A DNA stretch of 13,732 nucleotides from an uncultured Robiginitomaculum sp. (GCA_938003555.1 CALKXN010000298.1:1-13732), one strand, 5' to 3'. Counted from the stretch's first letter, positions 1 through 6,675 are shown. The notes: a model not told the origin generated them from the sequence alone. Translations and numbers: made by a program.

Positions 1-1007
1 TCTCCAACTGCCATGATGCGATTGCCGTCATTGATACTACGGCGAAATAGAACGGGATAAACATCCACAGCGCGTTTCGGTGTCTCGCAATAGTCCAGTA
101 AACGCTCCAGCGCTCTTTCATGGTGCAAAATCAATTTATCAAGGCGGCGATGCGCGCCGATAAAGGGAATGCCATGGGCCGGGCCAATCAGAACATCATC
201 CGGCAGTTCAACCTTTAATTTATGGCAACTATCAATCCAATCTTGCAGCGGGTTTGCCTCTGACTCTGTTGGCCAAACAGAGACATTAGAACTAATATTC
301 GGCAAAATCTGATCTCCTGTTAGGCACAGATTGAGGTCTTCGCTAAATAAGCACGCATGCTCAGGTGAATGACCGGAGCCAACAATAATGCGCCAATCAC
401 GCCCCCCGATCTTTAGCGTATCTCCATCTTGGATACGCTGATATCCCGCAGGCATAGATGTAATGGCTTTGCCAAATCCGCCAAAGCGCGCTTTGTATAA
501 TTCGATCTGTTCTTCGGTGAAACCTGCCAAACGATAGAAGTCTAGCGCGTGATCCGGGGCGGGCTGTCCTGTGTCGGCGGCCATAAGGCGACAGAGAAAA
601 TATTCCCCGCGCGTCATAATGAGCGGCACGCCAAATTTACGACACATCCATCCGGCCAGCCCCGTATGGTCGGGATGCAAATGGGTGCAAATGACTTTAG
701 TAACGGGCAAACCGTCCATTGCTTCAGCAAAAGCGGTGTCCCAAATCGCTTTGCTAGCCTTACTGCCTAGCCCTGTATCGACAACAGCCCAGCCGCGCCC
801 ATCACGGATCATATACAGATTGATGTGATCCAGCCCCGTCATTGGCAACGGCATACGCAACCACAACACATCATCGGTCAATTGTGTTACGGTTCCGTTT
901 GGCGGCGCATCATCCATGAAAAAGCGCAGCAGCGGTGAAGAAGTATCTCCCGCAACGAGGCTTTCATCTTTGGCAGCTTTTTTGCTGCTTTGAGTAAGAG
1001 CGTTCAT
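1..1007 (-). CDS. MBL-fold metallo-hydrolase (3' end beyond the window)
   Basis: This metallo-beta-lactamase superfamily hydrolase reads open from ATG at 1007 down to base 1 without a stop, so 335 residues are visible and the C-terminus is missing. The metal-site motifs are in the right order: H-x-H-x-D-H at residues 109-114 (THLHPDHTG), a GHSPEH loop with H213, G-D at 231-232, and a late histidine H278 in GPAHG. The first beta strand leads to VVDTGLG near residue 75. Such proteins bind two metal ions, usually zinc, and cleave thioesters, lactones, phosphoesters or similar bonds. Nothing here fixes the substrate. It has a hydrophilic N-terminal extension of about 40 residues and no signal peptide, so it is probably cytoplasmic. 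The ribosome site is weak. The gene starts about 75 bases downstream of a minus-strand terminator and so probably has its own promoter. The fold is certain, the specific function unknown. Confidence 0.92.
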   Translation of the reverse strand, partial: MNALTQSSKKAAKDESLVAGDTSSPLLRFFMDDAPPNGTVTQLTDDVLWLRMPLPMTGLDHINLYMIRDGRGWAVVDTGLGSKASKAIWDTAFAEAMDGLPVTKVICTHLHPDHTGLAGWMCRKFGVPLIMTRGEYFLCRLMAADTGQPAPDHALDFYRLAGFTEEQIELYKARFGGFGKAITSMPAGYQRIQDGDTLKIGGRDWRIIVGSGHSPEHACLFSEDLNLCLTGDQILPNISSNVSVWPTESEANPLQDWIDSCHKLKVELPDDVLIGPAHGIPFIGAHRRLDKLILHHERALERLLDYCETPKRAVDVYPVLFRRSINDGNRIMAVG

Positions 1008-1083
1008 GTGTGGAACTTAGCAAAACTTGCGACAATAGATAGGCCTGCATCTACATGCGGCGTATGTACATCTCAGATCAAAT

Positions 1084-1110
1084 AAAAAGGGCAAGCCCCC
1101 CGACTTGCCC
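1084..1110 (-). terminator. Rho-independent terminator, minus-strand direction
   Basis: A perfect 7-bp GC-rich stem, GGGCAAG (1089-1095) with CTTGCCC (1104-1110), encloses an 8-base loop. Read on the minus strand it is followed directly by TTTTTATTT. On the plus strand no T-run follows, so it acts only on leftward transcription. It also insulates the hydrolase gene starting at 1007 from anything transcribed upstream. Confidence 0.85.
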
Positions 1111-1235
1111 CCCGGTGTGACCGGTAACCAAGCCGTTTTCATGTGGGGCGATCCAGGCTTGGTTTTTAGTGGGCTTCTCACCCGCACGGGGCGCGTGGCA
1201 AGTAAGAAGCCCAGTCTTGCGGCAAGCCGCTCGAC
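1084..1235 (-). ncRNA. Candidate structured small RNA ending in an intrinsic terminator
   Basis: Read on the minus strand, this stretch gives five successive hairpins. They are 1219-1230 (GCGG, loop CUUG, CCGC), 1171-1212 (8-bp outer stem GGGCTTCT/AGAAGCCC with an inner CACG/CGTG stem), 1126-1164 (9-bp stem AACCAAGCC/GGCTTGGTT, 21-base loop), 1112-1124 (CCGG/CCGG) and the terminator at 1089-1110. No protein gene lies upstream on this strand; the neighbour on that side is encoded on the opposite strand. The terminator therefore needs a transcript of its own. Two minus-strand open frames cross the region, but they run through the terminator, so they are unlikely to be translated in full. It does not show the conserved cores I know for SRP RNA, RNase P RNA or tmRNA. 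The 5' end is uncertain (between about 1235 and 1310) and I see no convincing promoter. Confidence 0.42.
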
Positions 1236-1337
1236 CTGTTTTTTTGATAAGGCGATGAACATGAACGCAGGCTAAACGTTTGAAACGCGCTAATGCCTTG
1301 TTCATCTACGGTTCACATTCAGAAGCCGCCTCACATT

Positions 1338-1367
1338 TTGACATTGCCGAAGCGACCAGTTTTCAAT
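1338..1367 (+). promoter_or_regulatory. Sigma70-like promoter for the aminotransferase unit
   Basis: A perfect -35 box TTGACA lies at 1338-1343. A four-of-six -10 box, TTCAAT, lies at 1362-1367 with an 18-base spacer. Transcription would start near 1374, giving a leader of about 20 bases that still holds the ribosome site. The promoter lies inside the longest open frame of the aminotransferase, which argues against the far-upstream start codon for that gene. Confidence 0.5.
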
Positions 1368-1381
1368 ATGCGCAACGGCCA

Positions 1382-1387
1382 AGGGAG
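1382..1387 (+). promoter_or_regulatory. Ribosome binding site that sets the aminotransferase start
   Basis: AGGGAG sits 7 bases before the ATG at 1395. This supports that start over the in-frame upstream ATGs at 1293 and 1368, which would add residues unlike the family N-terminus. Confidence 0.75.
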
Positions 1388-1394
1388 AGAATTT

Positions 1395-2306
1395 ATGTCT
1401 TACGGAACGCACGCCTATTTGCCTGACCCGCGCAATGACAATGTCAAATTCAATGTCAGCGGAAAACTCGTCCACCGCGACAAGGCCGTAGTGAATGTCT
1501 TTGATGCCGGCTTCATGATGGGGGACGGCGTTTGGGAAGGCCTGCGCGTGCATCACGGCAAGATCGTCTTTTGGCCGGAACATCAAAAGCGTCTTGAAAC
1601 AGGACTTAAAGCGCTCGACATTTCGCTGGATATCACGATGGCCGAGCTTAAGGCGCGCATCGATGAAACGCTAAAGGCCAATGATATGACCGATGGCGTT
1701 CATATCCGATTGATGGTCACGCGCGGCCTAAAAGCAACGCCTTATCAAGATCCGCGCGTCGCCATTGGCGCGCCAACAATTGTGATCGCGCCGGAATATA
1801 AAACCGCTAATCCAGACACAGCCGTAAACCCGTCCCGCCTCTACACGGTAGCGGTGCGCCGCGGCCGCCCCGATGTTCAAGATCCTGGCCTAAACAGTCA
1901 TTCCAAAATCAACTGCATCACGGCGTGCATTCAGGCGATTAAAGCGGGCGCAGATGAAGGCTTAATGCTCGACCCCCAAGGCTTTGTCGCGACCTGTAAC
2001 AGCACGCATTTCTTTATTGTACGAGATGGGCAAGTCTGGACATCGACGGGCGATTACTGTCTTGGCGGGATTACGCGCATGAAAGTGATTGAGCTTTGCG
2101 AGGCCAATGACATTCCGGTGTTTCAGAAAAATTTCCGCTTGATGGATTGTTATAGCGCAGATGAAGCATTCACCACAGGAACATTTGCAGGCCTTGCCCC
2201 TGTCGGCGAAATCGACGGCCGCAGGATCGGTGACGGCAAACGCGGCCCCATGGTCGAGCGCTTGCAAAGCTTATATTTGGATTTGATCGCCCAGCAGAGT
2301 TCATAA
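1395..2306 (+). CDS. Class IV PLP-dependent aminotransferase (BCAT/DAAT-like)
   Basis: A fold-type IV aminotransferase of 303 residues, the family's usual length. Recognisable blocks are the N-terminal VFDAGFMMGDGVWEGLR (35-51), the catalytic lysine K171 in NSHSK that forms the Schiff base with PLP, and the C-terminal GGITR (224-228) and TTGTFAGLAPV (260-270). Enzymes of this fold move the amino group of branched-chain or D-amino acids, or eliminate from aminodeoxychorismate; the substrate cannot be read here. The segment after the lysine reads GFVATCNSTHFF where IlvE and DAAT have a glutamate contacting the pyridine nitrogen of PLP (E-G-x-x-E-N). Threonine T200 occupies that position. The start at 1395 is chosen from its ribosome site and because conserved sequence begins soon after. 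The next gene follows after 11 bases and encodes a sulfotransferase-fold protein, suggesting a shared pathway. It is probably not the main housekeeping IlvE. Confidence 0.9.
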   Translation: MSYGTHAYLPDPRNDNVKFNVSGKLVHRDKAVVNVFDAGFMMGDGVWEGLRVHHGKIVFWPEHQKRLETGLKALDISLDITMAELKARIDETLKANDMTDGVHIRLMVTRGLKATPYQDPRVAIGAPTIVIAPEYKTANPDTAVNPSRLYTVAVRRGRPDVQDPGLNSHSKINCITACIQAIKAGADEGLMLDPQGFVATCNSTHFFIVRDGQVWTSTGDYCLGGITRMKVIELCEANDIPVFQKNFRLMDCYSADEAFTTGTFAGLAPVGEIDGRRIGDGKRGPMVERLQSLYLDLIAQQSS

Positions 2307-2317
2307 AGGGCAGCACA

Positions 2318-3043
2318 ATGTCTCAAGTCATTTGCATGTGGTCTGGGCCGCGCAATTTGTCGACGGCCATGATGCGCAGTTTTGAAAATCGCGCTGATTG
2401 CGCCGTATGGGACGAGCCATTTTTCGCACCTTTCCTTGCGGCAACGGGCATAGATCATCCGGGGCGCGAGGAAACTTTAGCGGCGCATGAAACGGATGCA
2501 GGCAAAGTCGCCAAGGCGTGCTTAAATCCAACGCCGCAGGGCGCGGTTTATTATTTTCAAAAACATATGCCCCACCATATGATCGCGGGTTTTGATATAA
2601 GCTGGATGAAGCGCGCCAAACATTTTCTTCTCATTCGCCATCCTGCTGCCGTTATACAGTCTTACGCCAAAGGCCGCGCACAATTTGACGCAAGCGATAT
2701 TGGATTAGTCCAGCAGCTCAAATTTTATAACGCTATTATCGCGTTTCAAGACACTGTACCGATCCTCGATAGCAGCGTATTTTTGAATGACCCTGAAGGG
2801 CATTTGCGCGCGCTCTGCGCCGCTCTGGATATGCCCTTTGACACAGCCATGCTCTCTTGGCCTGCAGGGCCGCGCGCGACAGATGGCGCGTGGGCGCCCT
2901 ATTGGTATGCTTCCGTTGAAAACTCGACAGGCTTCGGCCTACCGCGTGAGGCCGTCACGACAGTACATCACACATATCAACCTATATTAGACGCGACTCT
3001 CCCAGCTTATCACACCTTGTTTGAAAAGCACCTAATCCCCTAG
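2318..3043 (+). CDS. Sulfotransferase-family protein (P-loop fold)
   Basis: A 241-residue protein with the two signatures of PAPS-binding sulfotransferases. The 5'-phosphosulfate loop is WSGPRNLSTA at residues 8-17. The 3'-phosphate-binding segment is IRHPAAVIQSY, around 106-116, with R107 and S115. KHMPHH (82-87) falls where a catalytic or substrate-binding base is often found. Known relatives move a sulfo group from PAPS to hydroxyl or amino groups of small molecules, but in this bacterial subfamily activity is mostly unproven. There is no signal peptide or membrane helix, so it is cytoplasmic. An AAAGGG ribosome site overlaps the stop of the aminotransferase 11 bases upstream, so the two are co-transcribed. 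The 3' end overlaps the convergent nitroreductase by 12 bases. The fold call is firm; the acceptor substrate is unknown. Confidence 0.85.
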   Translation: MSQVICMWSGPRNLSTAMMRSFENRADCAVWDEPFFAPFLAATGIDHPGREETLAAHETDAGKVAKACLNPTPQGAVYYFQKHMPHHMIAGFDISWMKRAKHFLLIRHPAAVIQSYAKGRAQFDASDIGLVQQLKFYNAIIAFQDTVPILDSSVFLNDPEGHLRALCAALDMPFDTAMLSWPAGPRATDGAWAPYWYASVENSTGFGLPREAVTTVHHTYQPILDATLPAYHTLFEKHLIP

Positions 3044-3640
3044 GCGCGTAATCCGCGCTTCCACATCCGGGCGCGGGCGAGGCGTCAATCCCTGCGTGCT
3101 GTCACCCAGATATATAAAGCCTGCAATTTTTTCGCGGCCACTTAGACCAAGCTTTGCCGTTATCACCTCATCAAAAGCGATCCACTCTGACAGCCACTGC
3201 GCGGCAAACCCCATCGCGCGGGCCGCCAAGAGCATTTGAAAACAGACCGCGCCAACAGATAAAACCTGCTCCCATTCGGGCGTACCGCGCAGGCACTCCA
3301 CAGGCGCGCTGACGACAGCCACAACCGTTGGCGCGCGCAGAAGCCGCGCACTTTCGAATACAGATCGATCCAGCGGCAAGTCAGGATTAAGCGCTTTGAA
3401 CCGAGTCCCGATATATTGACCCAATTCCGCGCGTTGTTCGCCGCGAATAACAATAAAGCGCCACGGCCCCAATTTGCGATGATCAGGAACCCGCGCCGCT
3501 AGGTGGATTATCTCATCTACCTGCTGCGCGCTCGGCCCCTCTCCCTCCATCAATTTTGCCGAAGGGGAGCGCCGCGCAGCTAGAAATTCCAAAACTTCGG
3601 GGGACGGATCAATTGGGGAATAAGTTGGGATTTGACTCAT
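3032..3640 (-). CDS. Nitroreductase-family FMN oxidoreductase (YdjA-like)
   Basis: A 202-residue NAD(P)H-dependent FMN flavoprotein of the nitroreductase fold. RRS (23-25) is the FMN-phosphate contact at the N-terminus. PDHRKLGPWRFIVI (52-65) is the variant of the usual A-P-S-x-x-N-x-Q-P-W-x-F block typical of YdjA-like members. The C-terminus has a flavin-binding IYLGD at 176-180. Its length matches the compact YdjA-type branch. Such enzymes act as homodimers and reduce nitro compounds, quinones or enones; the natural substrate is usually unknown. The gene is divergent from the zinc-ribbon gene at 3681 (40 bases between starts) and converges on the sulfotransferase, overlapping it by 12 bases. 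It is a single-gene transcription unit. Confidence 0.9.
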   Translation of the reverse strand: MSQIPTYSPIDPSPEVLEFLAARRSPSAKLMEGEGPSAQQVDEIIHLAARVPDHRKLGPWRFIVIRGEQRAELGQYIGTRFKALNPDLPLDRSVFESARLLRAPTVVAVVSAPVECLRGTPEWEQVLSVGAVCFQMLLAARAMGFAAQWLSEWIAFDEVITAKLGLSGREKIAGFIYLGDSTQGLTPRPRPDVEARITRLGD

Positions 3641-3662
3641 AATATCACTTTGATAGACGGGA

Positions 3663-3668
3663 ATTATA
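3663..3668 (-). promoter_or_regulatory. Possible -10 box for the nitroreductase gene
   Basis: On the minus strand this is an exact TATAAT, 22 bases before the nitroreductase ATG, in the 40-base gap between two divergent genes. No good -35 hexamer lies at the expected distance, so the assignment is tentative. If it is active, the leader would be about 16 bases. Confidence 0.35.
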
Positions 3669-3680
3669 CAAGGGGGACTT

Positions 3681-4109
3681 ATGGCACCACTGAGCCTAAA
3701 AGAGAAGGAAAACCAAAAGGCTGCGCGCGAGAAAAAATGCCCGCATTGTCACAAGCCTTATGAGTTTAGCCACATGACGGATTATCTCTTTCGGCTGCGC
3801 GGGAATTCAATCATGTGCCATTACTGTATCAAGGAGGGGTATCTTGTTGACCCCAAGAGTGCGATTTACACTGTATTTTGGTTCCTAACGGCTATTTTCT
3901 CTGTCATAATCTGCCTTGGCGGAGCATTTTTTGTGACCGCAACCAGTTATGATGAGACCACAGGAAGTTATAGAGTTTTTTGGATCGTATGGATTGCCGC
4001 CTTTTTCGCTACAGGCGCGATATTTCGATTTATAACCCGCGCTGTAAAATGGAAATTAGGGACAATTTCACATAACAAAAGAGACAAAGATTACGGCGAA
4101 ATTCGCTAA
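3681..4109 (+). CDS. Zinc-ribbon protein with two membrane helices
   Basis: A 142-residue protein. The N-terminal cytosolic part has two C-x-x-C knuckles (C20/C23 in CPHC and C46/C49 in CHYC) separated by 22 residues, which should bind one zinc ion. The layout resembles the small 'cxxc_20_cxxc' family, in which a similar ribbon precedes a hydrophobic tail. Two membrane helices follow at about 62-86 and 98-117, then a basic, charged C-terminus. A strong ribosome site (AGGGGG) precedes ATG 3681. It is the first gene of a long rightward unit and is visibly richer in A+T than the RidA and acyltransferase genes behind it. I do not know its function. A role in membrane-associated nucleic-acid or protein binding is possible but unsupported. 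Confidence 0.75.
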   Translation: MAPLSLKEKENQKAAREKKCPHCHKPYEFSHMTDYLFRLRGNSIMCHYCIKEGYLVDPKSAIYTVFWFLTAIFSVIICLGGAFFVTATSYDETTGSYRVFWIVWIAAFFATGAIFRFITRAVKWKLGTISHNKRDKDYGEIR

Positions 4110-4127
4110 TTCAATTGAAAGATAAAT

Positions 4128-4595
4128 ATGACACCCGAACAAAAATTATCTAGCCTTGGCCTGACCCTCCCCGAGCCGAGCGCACCGGTAGCCAATTATG
4201 TGCCCTATGTCCTCAGCGGCAATCTAGTCTTTATTTCAGGTCAAATTTCTAAAATCGGAGATGAGGCCATCGGCGGACGGTTGGGCGAAGACCTGACTGT
4301 GGAGAACGGCCAAAAGGCAGCGCGCTTATCGGCGCTCAACTTAATTGCGCAAATGAAGCACGCTTGCGGCGGAGATCTGTCGCGGGTCAAGCGCATCGTA
4401 AAGCTTGGCGGATTTGTTCAAGCTACGGCGGATGCGACGCAAGCCGATATTCCCAAAGTCATCAATGGCTGTAGTGATTTAATGGTTGCCGTGTTCGGTG
4501 ATGCGGGGCGTCATGCCCGCTTTGCCGTATCTGCGCCGAGCTTGCCGCTAGATGTTGCAGTTGAAATTGACGCCATAGTGGAGATTGCCCCGTAG
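4128..4595 (+). CDS. RidA/YjgF/YER057c-family protein
   Basis: A 155-residue member of the RidA superfamily. These trimeric proteins hydrolyse reactive enamine/imine intermediates made by PLP enzymes, and some members have other deaminase roles. The hallmarks are LVFISGQI (33-40), the substrate-carboxylate-binding arginine R131 in GRHARFAVSAPSLP, and the closing VEIDAIVEIA (145-154) with E147, as in E. coli RidA (ARSCVEV...IEIEAIA). It is about 25 residues longer than classic RidA, at the N-terminus and in an internal loop, which matches the 'UK114-like' second branch. Key residues are kept, so imine deaminase activity is plausible. It starts 18 bases after the zinc-ribbon gene and its stop lies 7 bases before the next ATG. 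The same window has a PLP aminotransferase, but in a separate unit. Confidence 0.9.
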   Translation: MTPEQKLSSLGLTLPEPSAPVANYVPYVLSGNLVFISGQISKIGDEAIGGRLGEDLTVENGQKAARLSALNLIAQMKHACGGDLSRVKRIVKLGGFVQATADATQADIPKVINGCSDLMVAVFGDAGRHARFAVSAPSLPLDVAVEIDAIVEIAP

Positions 4596-4602
4596 ATACA
4601 TC

Positions 4603-5754
4603 ATGAATGATGCCACCTATAATGCCCGCATAATTTCCGATATTTCGCAAATCGGGCAGACTGCGTGGAATGGTCTACAACCCGGCCCCGCATCGAAAGA
4701 CTATAATCCCTTTACGGATTACCGTTTCCTGCATGCGCTGGAACAAAGCGGCTGCGCGCAGCCGGAGACGGGATGGGCGCCGTGCCATATTATTATTGAG
4801 AGCGACGATGAAACCCCGCTGGCCGCCGCGCCGCTCTATATGAAGTCTCATAGCCAAGGCGAATATGTTTTTGACCATGGCTGGGCAGAAGCGCTGCATA
4901 ATATTGGTGAGGATTATTACCCCAAGCTGCAATGCGCTATTCCATTTACGCCCGCTAATGGCCCGCGCTTGCTGGGTCATGACGCCGATGCGCGCCGCGC
5001 GCTTATCTCGGCCATGGCGCAGCTCTGCAAGGCCCAAGGCGCGTCAGGCGTTCACGCGACATTTCTAAGCGAGGCAGACCGCGCGGACTTTACCACCGCA
5101 GGCTTTCTGGCCCGCCAAGATCGGCAATTTCATTTTATCAATCGCGGCTATGACAGTTTCGAGGACTTCCTTGCGGCGCTGGCCAGTCGCAAACGTAAAA
5201 ACCTGCGTAAAGAACGCCTCAAAGCTCAAGACGATATCACAATTAAACGCCTGCGCGGGGGTGATTTAAGGCCTGAGCATTGGGACGCCTTTTATCAATT
5301 CTATCTGAACACCAGCCAGCGTAAATGGGGACGGCCCTATTTGAACCGAACATTTTTTGAGTTGATAAATGCAACATTTGCTGATCAGATTTTGCTCGTT
5401 CTCGCTTATGATGGCGACACGCCCATAGCGGGCGCGCTTAACTTTATTGGCGGCGATGCGCTCTATGGACGGCATTGGGGCGCGGCCGTTCACAAACCGT
5501 TCTTGCATTTTGAGCTCTGCTATTACCAAGCCATAGACGCGGCGCTAGAGCTGGGATTGTCGCGCGTCGAGGCGGGCGCGCAGGGCGAGCATAAATTGGC
5601 GCGCGGCTATGAACCTGTGGTTACGCACAGCGCGCATTACCTCTCCCATCCCGGTCTTCGCGACGCCGTCAAAAATTATCTGGCCCGCGAACGCCGCGCA
5701 GTGAATTTCGAGGCGAGCGTGCTTGCCAAGCATACGCCGTTTAAGGCAGACTAG
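4603..5754 (+). CDS. FemAB-like GNAT acyltransferase (DUF482 / PF04339 type)
   Basis: A 383-residue protein of the FemAB-like GNAT group annotated 'peptidoglycan biosynthesis/recognition'. Family blocks, numbered from ATG 4603, are NPFTDYRFLHALEQSGC (35-51) followed by TGWAP, YPKLQCAIPFTPANGPRLL (106-124), and a basic RKRKNLRKER segment near 200. In that position, relatives bind acyl-CoA or aminoacyl-tRNA phosphates. The second half carries the repeated GNAT fold, with GALNFIGGDALYGRHWGA about two-thirds along. Founding Fem enzymes add amino acids to peptidoglycan cross-bridges; the real substrate of this branch is not established. I chose ATG 4603 over the in-frame TTG at 4585 because the TTG has no usable ribosome site and would overlap RidA. 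The site for 4603 (GGAG at 4580-4583) is distant, so translational coupling to RidA is likely. Confidence 0.85.
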   Translation: MNDATYNARIISDISQIGQTAWNGLQPGPASKDYNPFTDYRFLHALEQSGCAQPETGWAPCHIIIESDDETPLAAAPLYMKSHSQGEYVFDHGWAEALHNIGEDYYPKLQCAIPFTPANGPRLLGHDADARRALISAMAQLCKAQGASGVHATFLSEADRADFTTAGFLARQDRQFHFINRGYDSFEDFLAALASRKRKNLRKERLKAQDDITIKRLRGGDLRPEHWDAFYQFYLNTSQRKWGRPYLNRTFFELINATFADQILLVLAYDGDTPIAGALNFIGGDALYGRHWGAAVHKPFLHFELCYYQAIDAALELGLSRVEAGAQGEHKLARGYEPVVTHSAHYLSHPGLRDAVKNYLARERRAVNFEASVLAKHTPFKAD

Positions 5755-5757
5755 GTC

Positions 5758-6264
5758 ATGGCCCTAAAACGATTTTCAACGCATTATGATTATGGCGAGT
5801 CCCTGACAGTCTATGCGGCTTTGAAAGCTGGCGGGTTCACTCCGAACTTTCACGCATTTGAGCATACATCAGTCGCCATTGCTTATATGGACGCGTTTGG
5901 CGGCATGCAAATTAGTCTTCCCGAGCAAGAATTTCAGCCTGCAAAAGAGTGGCTTACTTATCTATATGAAAATCCCATTACTGATTTCGACCCCATAAAA
6001 CGCAGGCATTTTGGAAAATGGAAACGCGGCTCTGTAATGAGTGCGGGATTAACTGGCGTGCCATGGCTCCCCATATTTTTCTTGCCGCCGCTCGCATTAT
6101 TAGCACTCTTTGCAGTATTAGCCGCTATAGATATTTATCAGGATCCAAGCAGTATATTTGCGGCGCTTTCATTGCTAGTTACCCCTTTAATTCTTATCCA
6201 CGCCAAATATGTCGCTGGCCCCAAATTTGTGAAAGAAAAAGATGTCCCTACACGGTCCTTATGA
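5758..6264 (+). CDS. DUF2007-like N-terminal domain with two membrane helices
   Basis: A 168-residue protein. Residues 4-67 resemble the small alpha/beta DUF2007 domain, a fold related to ACT or PII-like signalling domains. It has an opening strand followed by a helix that ends in AGGFTP, a middle strand, then MQISLPEQEFQPAKEWL, where the family has a 'V-L-V-P-x-x-x-x-x-A' strand-helix. A charged linker (KRRHFGKWKR, 81-90) leads to membrane helices at about 103-126 and 132-149, then a lysine-rich tail. The likely topology puts the small domain in the cytoplasm. The gene begins 4 bases after the acyltransferase stop codon and its end overlaps the HIT gene by 23 bases. The DUF2007 call is by pattern only. 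The function is unknown. Confidence 0.65.
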   Translation: MALKRFSTHYDYGESLTVYAALKAGGFTPNFHAFEHTSVAIAYMDAFGGMQISLPEQEFQPAKEWLTYLYENPITDFDPIKRRHFGKWKRGSVMSAGLTGVPWLPIFFLPPLALLALFAVLAAIDIYQDPSSIFAALSLLVTPLILIHAKYVAGPKFVKEKDVPTRSL

Positions 6265-6673
6265 TGACGAGAATGTTTTCGCGAAAATCCTAAGCGGGGA
6301 TATGCCCTGCGTCAAAGTTTACGGCGATGCCAATGTGCTCGCGATTATGGATGTGTTCCCCCAAAGCATCGGTCATGTTCTGGTTATCCCGCGCGCCCAA
6401 TCTCGTAATTTATTAGAACTTGACCCCAAAGACATTGGCCGCCTGTTCGGAACAGTTCAGCGCATATCCCAAGCCGTCGACTCGGCGCTGTCCCCCGAAG
6501 GCATTATCGTCACGCAATTTAACGGCGCGGCGGCTGGACAGACCGTCTTTCACACCCATGTCCACATCATCCCGCATTATGCCGGTCACGTCGAGATGCC
6601 CCATGCCAGCGGACTTATGGCTGATATGGACGAACTTGAAGCCATCGCTGCCAAGATCAGAGCCGCGCTTTAA
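6242..6673 (+). CDS. HIT-family nucleotide hydrolase
   Basis: A 143-residue histidine-triad protein. The motif HTHVHIIPH spans 104-112, with H106 as the expected nucleophile, preceded by the family's N-terminal block (FAKILSGDMPC, 13-23) and GHVLVIPR (44-51). Relatives hydrolyse dinucleoside polyphosphates, adenosine phosphoramidates or aminoacyl-adenylates; which applies here cannot be told. The N-terminal residues overlap the membrane-protein gene by 23 bases, a sign of translational coupling. The length is normal and no catalytic residue is missing. It is a cytoplasmic dimer in known cases. The downstream glycosyltransferase starts 2 bases after its stop codon. Confidence 0.93.
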   Translation: MSLHGPYDDENVFAKILSGDMPCVKVYGDANVLAIMDVFPQSIGHVLVIPRAQSRNLLELDPKDIGRLFGTVQRISQAVDSALSPEGIIVTQFNGAAAGQTVFHTHVHIIPHYAGHVEMPHASGLMADMDELEAIAAKIRAAL

Positions 6674-6675
6674 TC

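Noticed and set aside
1010..1085. Short minus-strand stretch resembling the 5' end of E. coli 6S RNA (CTGAGATGT)
   Set aside because: The match is about ten bases, there is no matching 3' closing strand, and only about 75 bases are available before the hydrolase start codon.
1276..1287. Short palindrome CGTTT-G-AAACG as an operator
   Set aside because: It is 11 bases and unrepeated in the window, with no placed promoter beside it. Chance occurrence is likely.
1017..1305. Two overlapping minus-strand open frames of 75 and 81 codons in the long intergenic gap
   Set aside because: Both run through the intrinsic terminator at 1084-1110, so the stop codons would lie beyond the transcript end. 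They show no domain or clear ribosome site. The base pattern is better explained by hairpins.
1293..1394. Upstream 34-codon extension of the aminotransferase from ATG 1293
   Set aside because: It contains the probable promoter, has no good ribosome site and adds sequence unlike the family. ATG 1395 has AGGGAG at the right distance.
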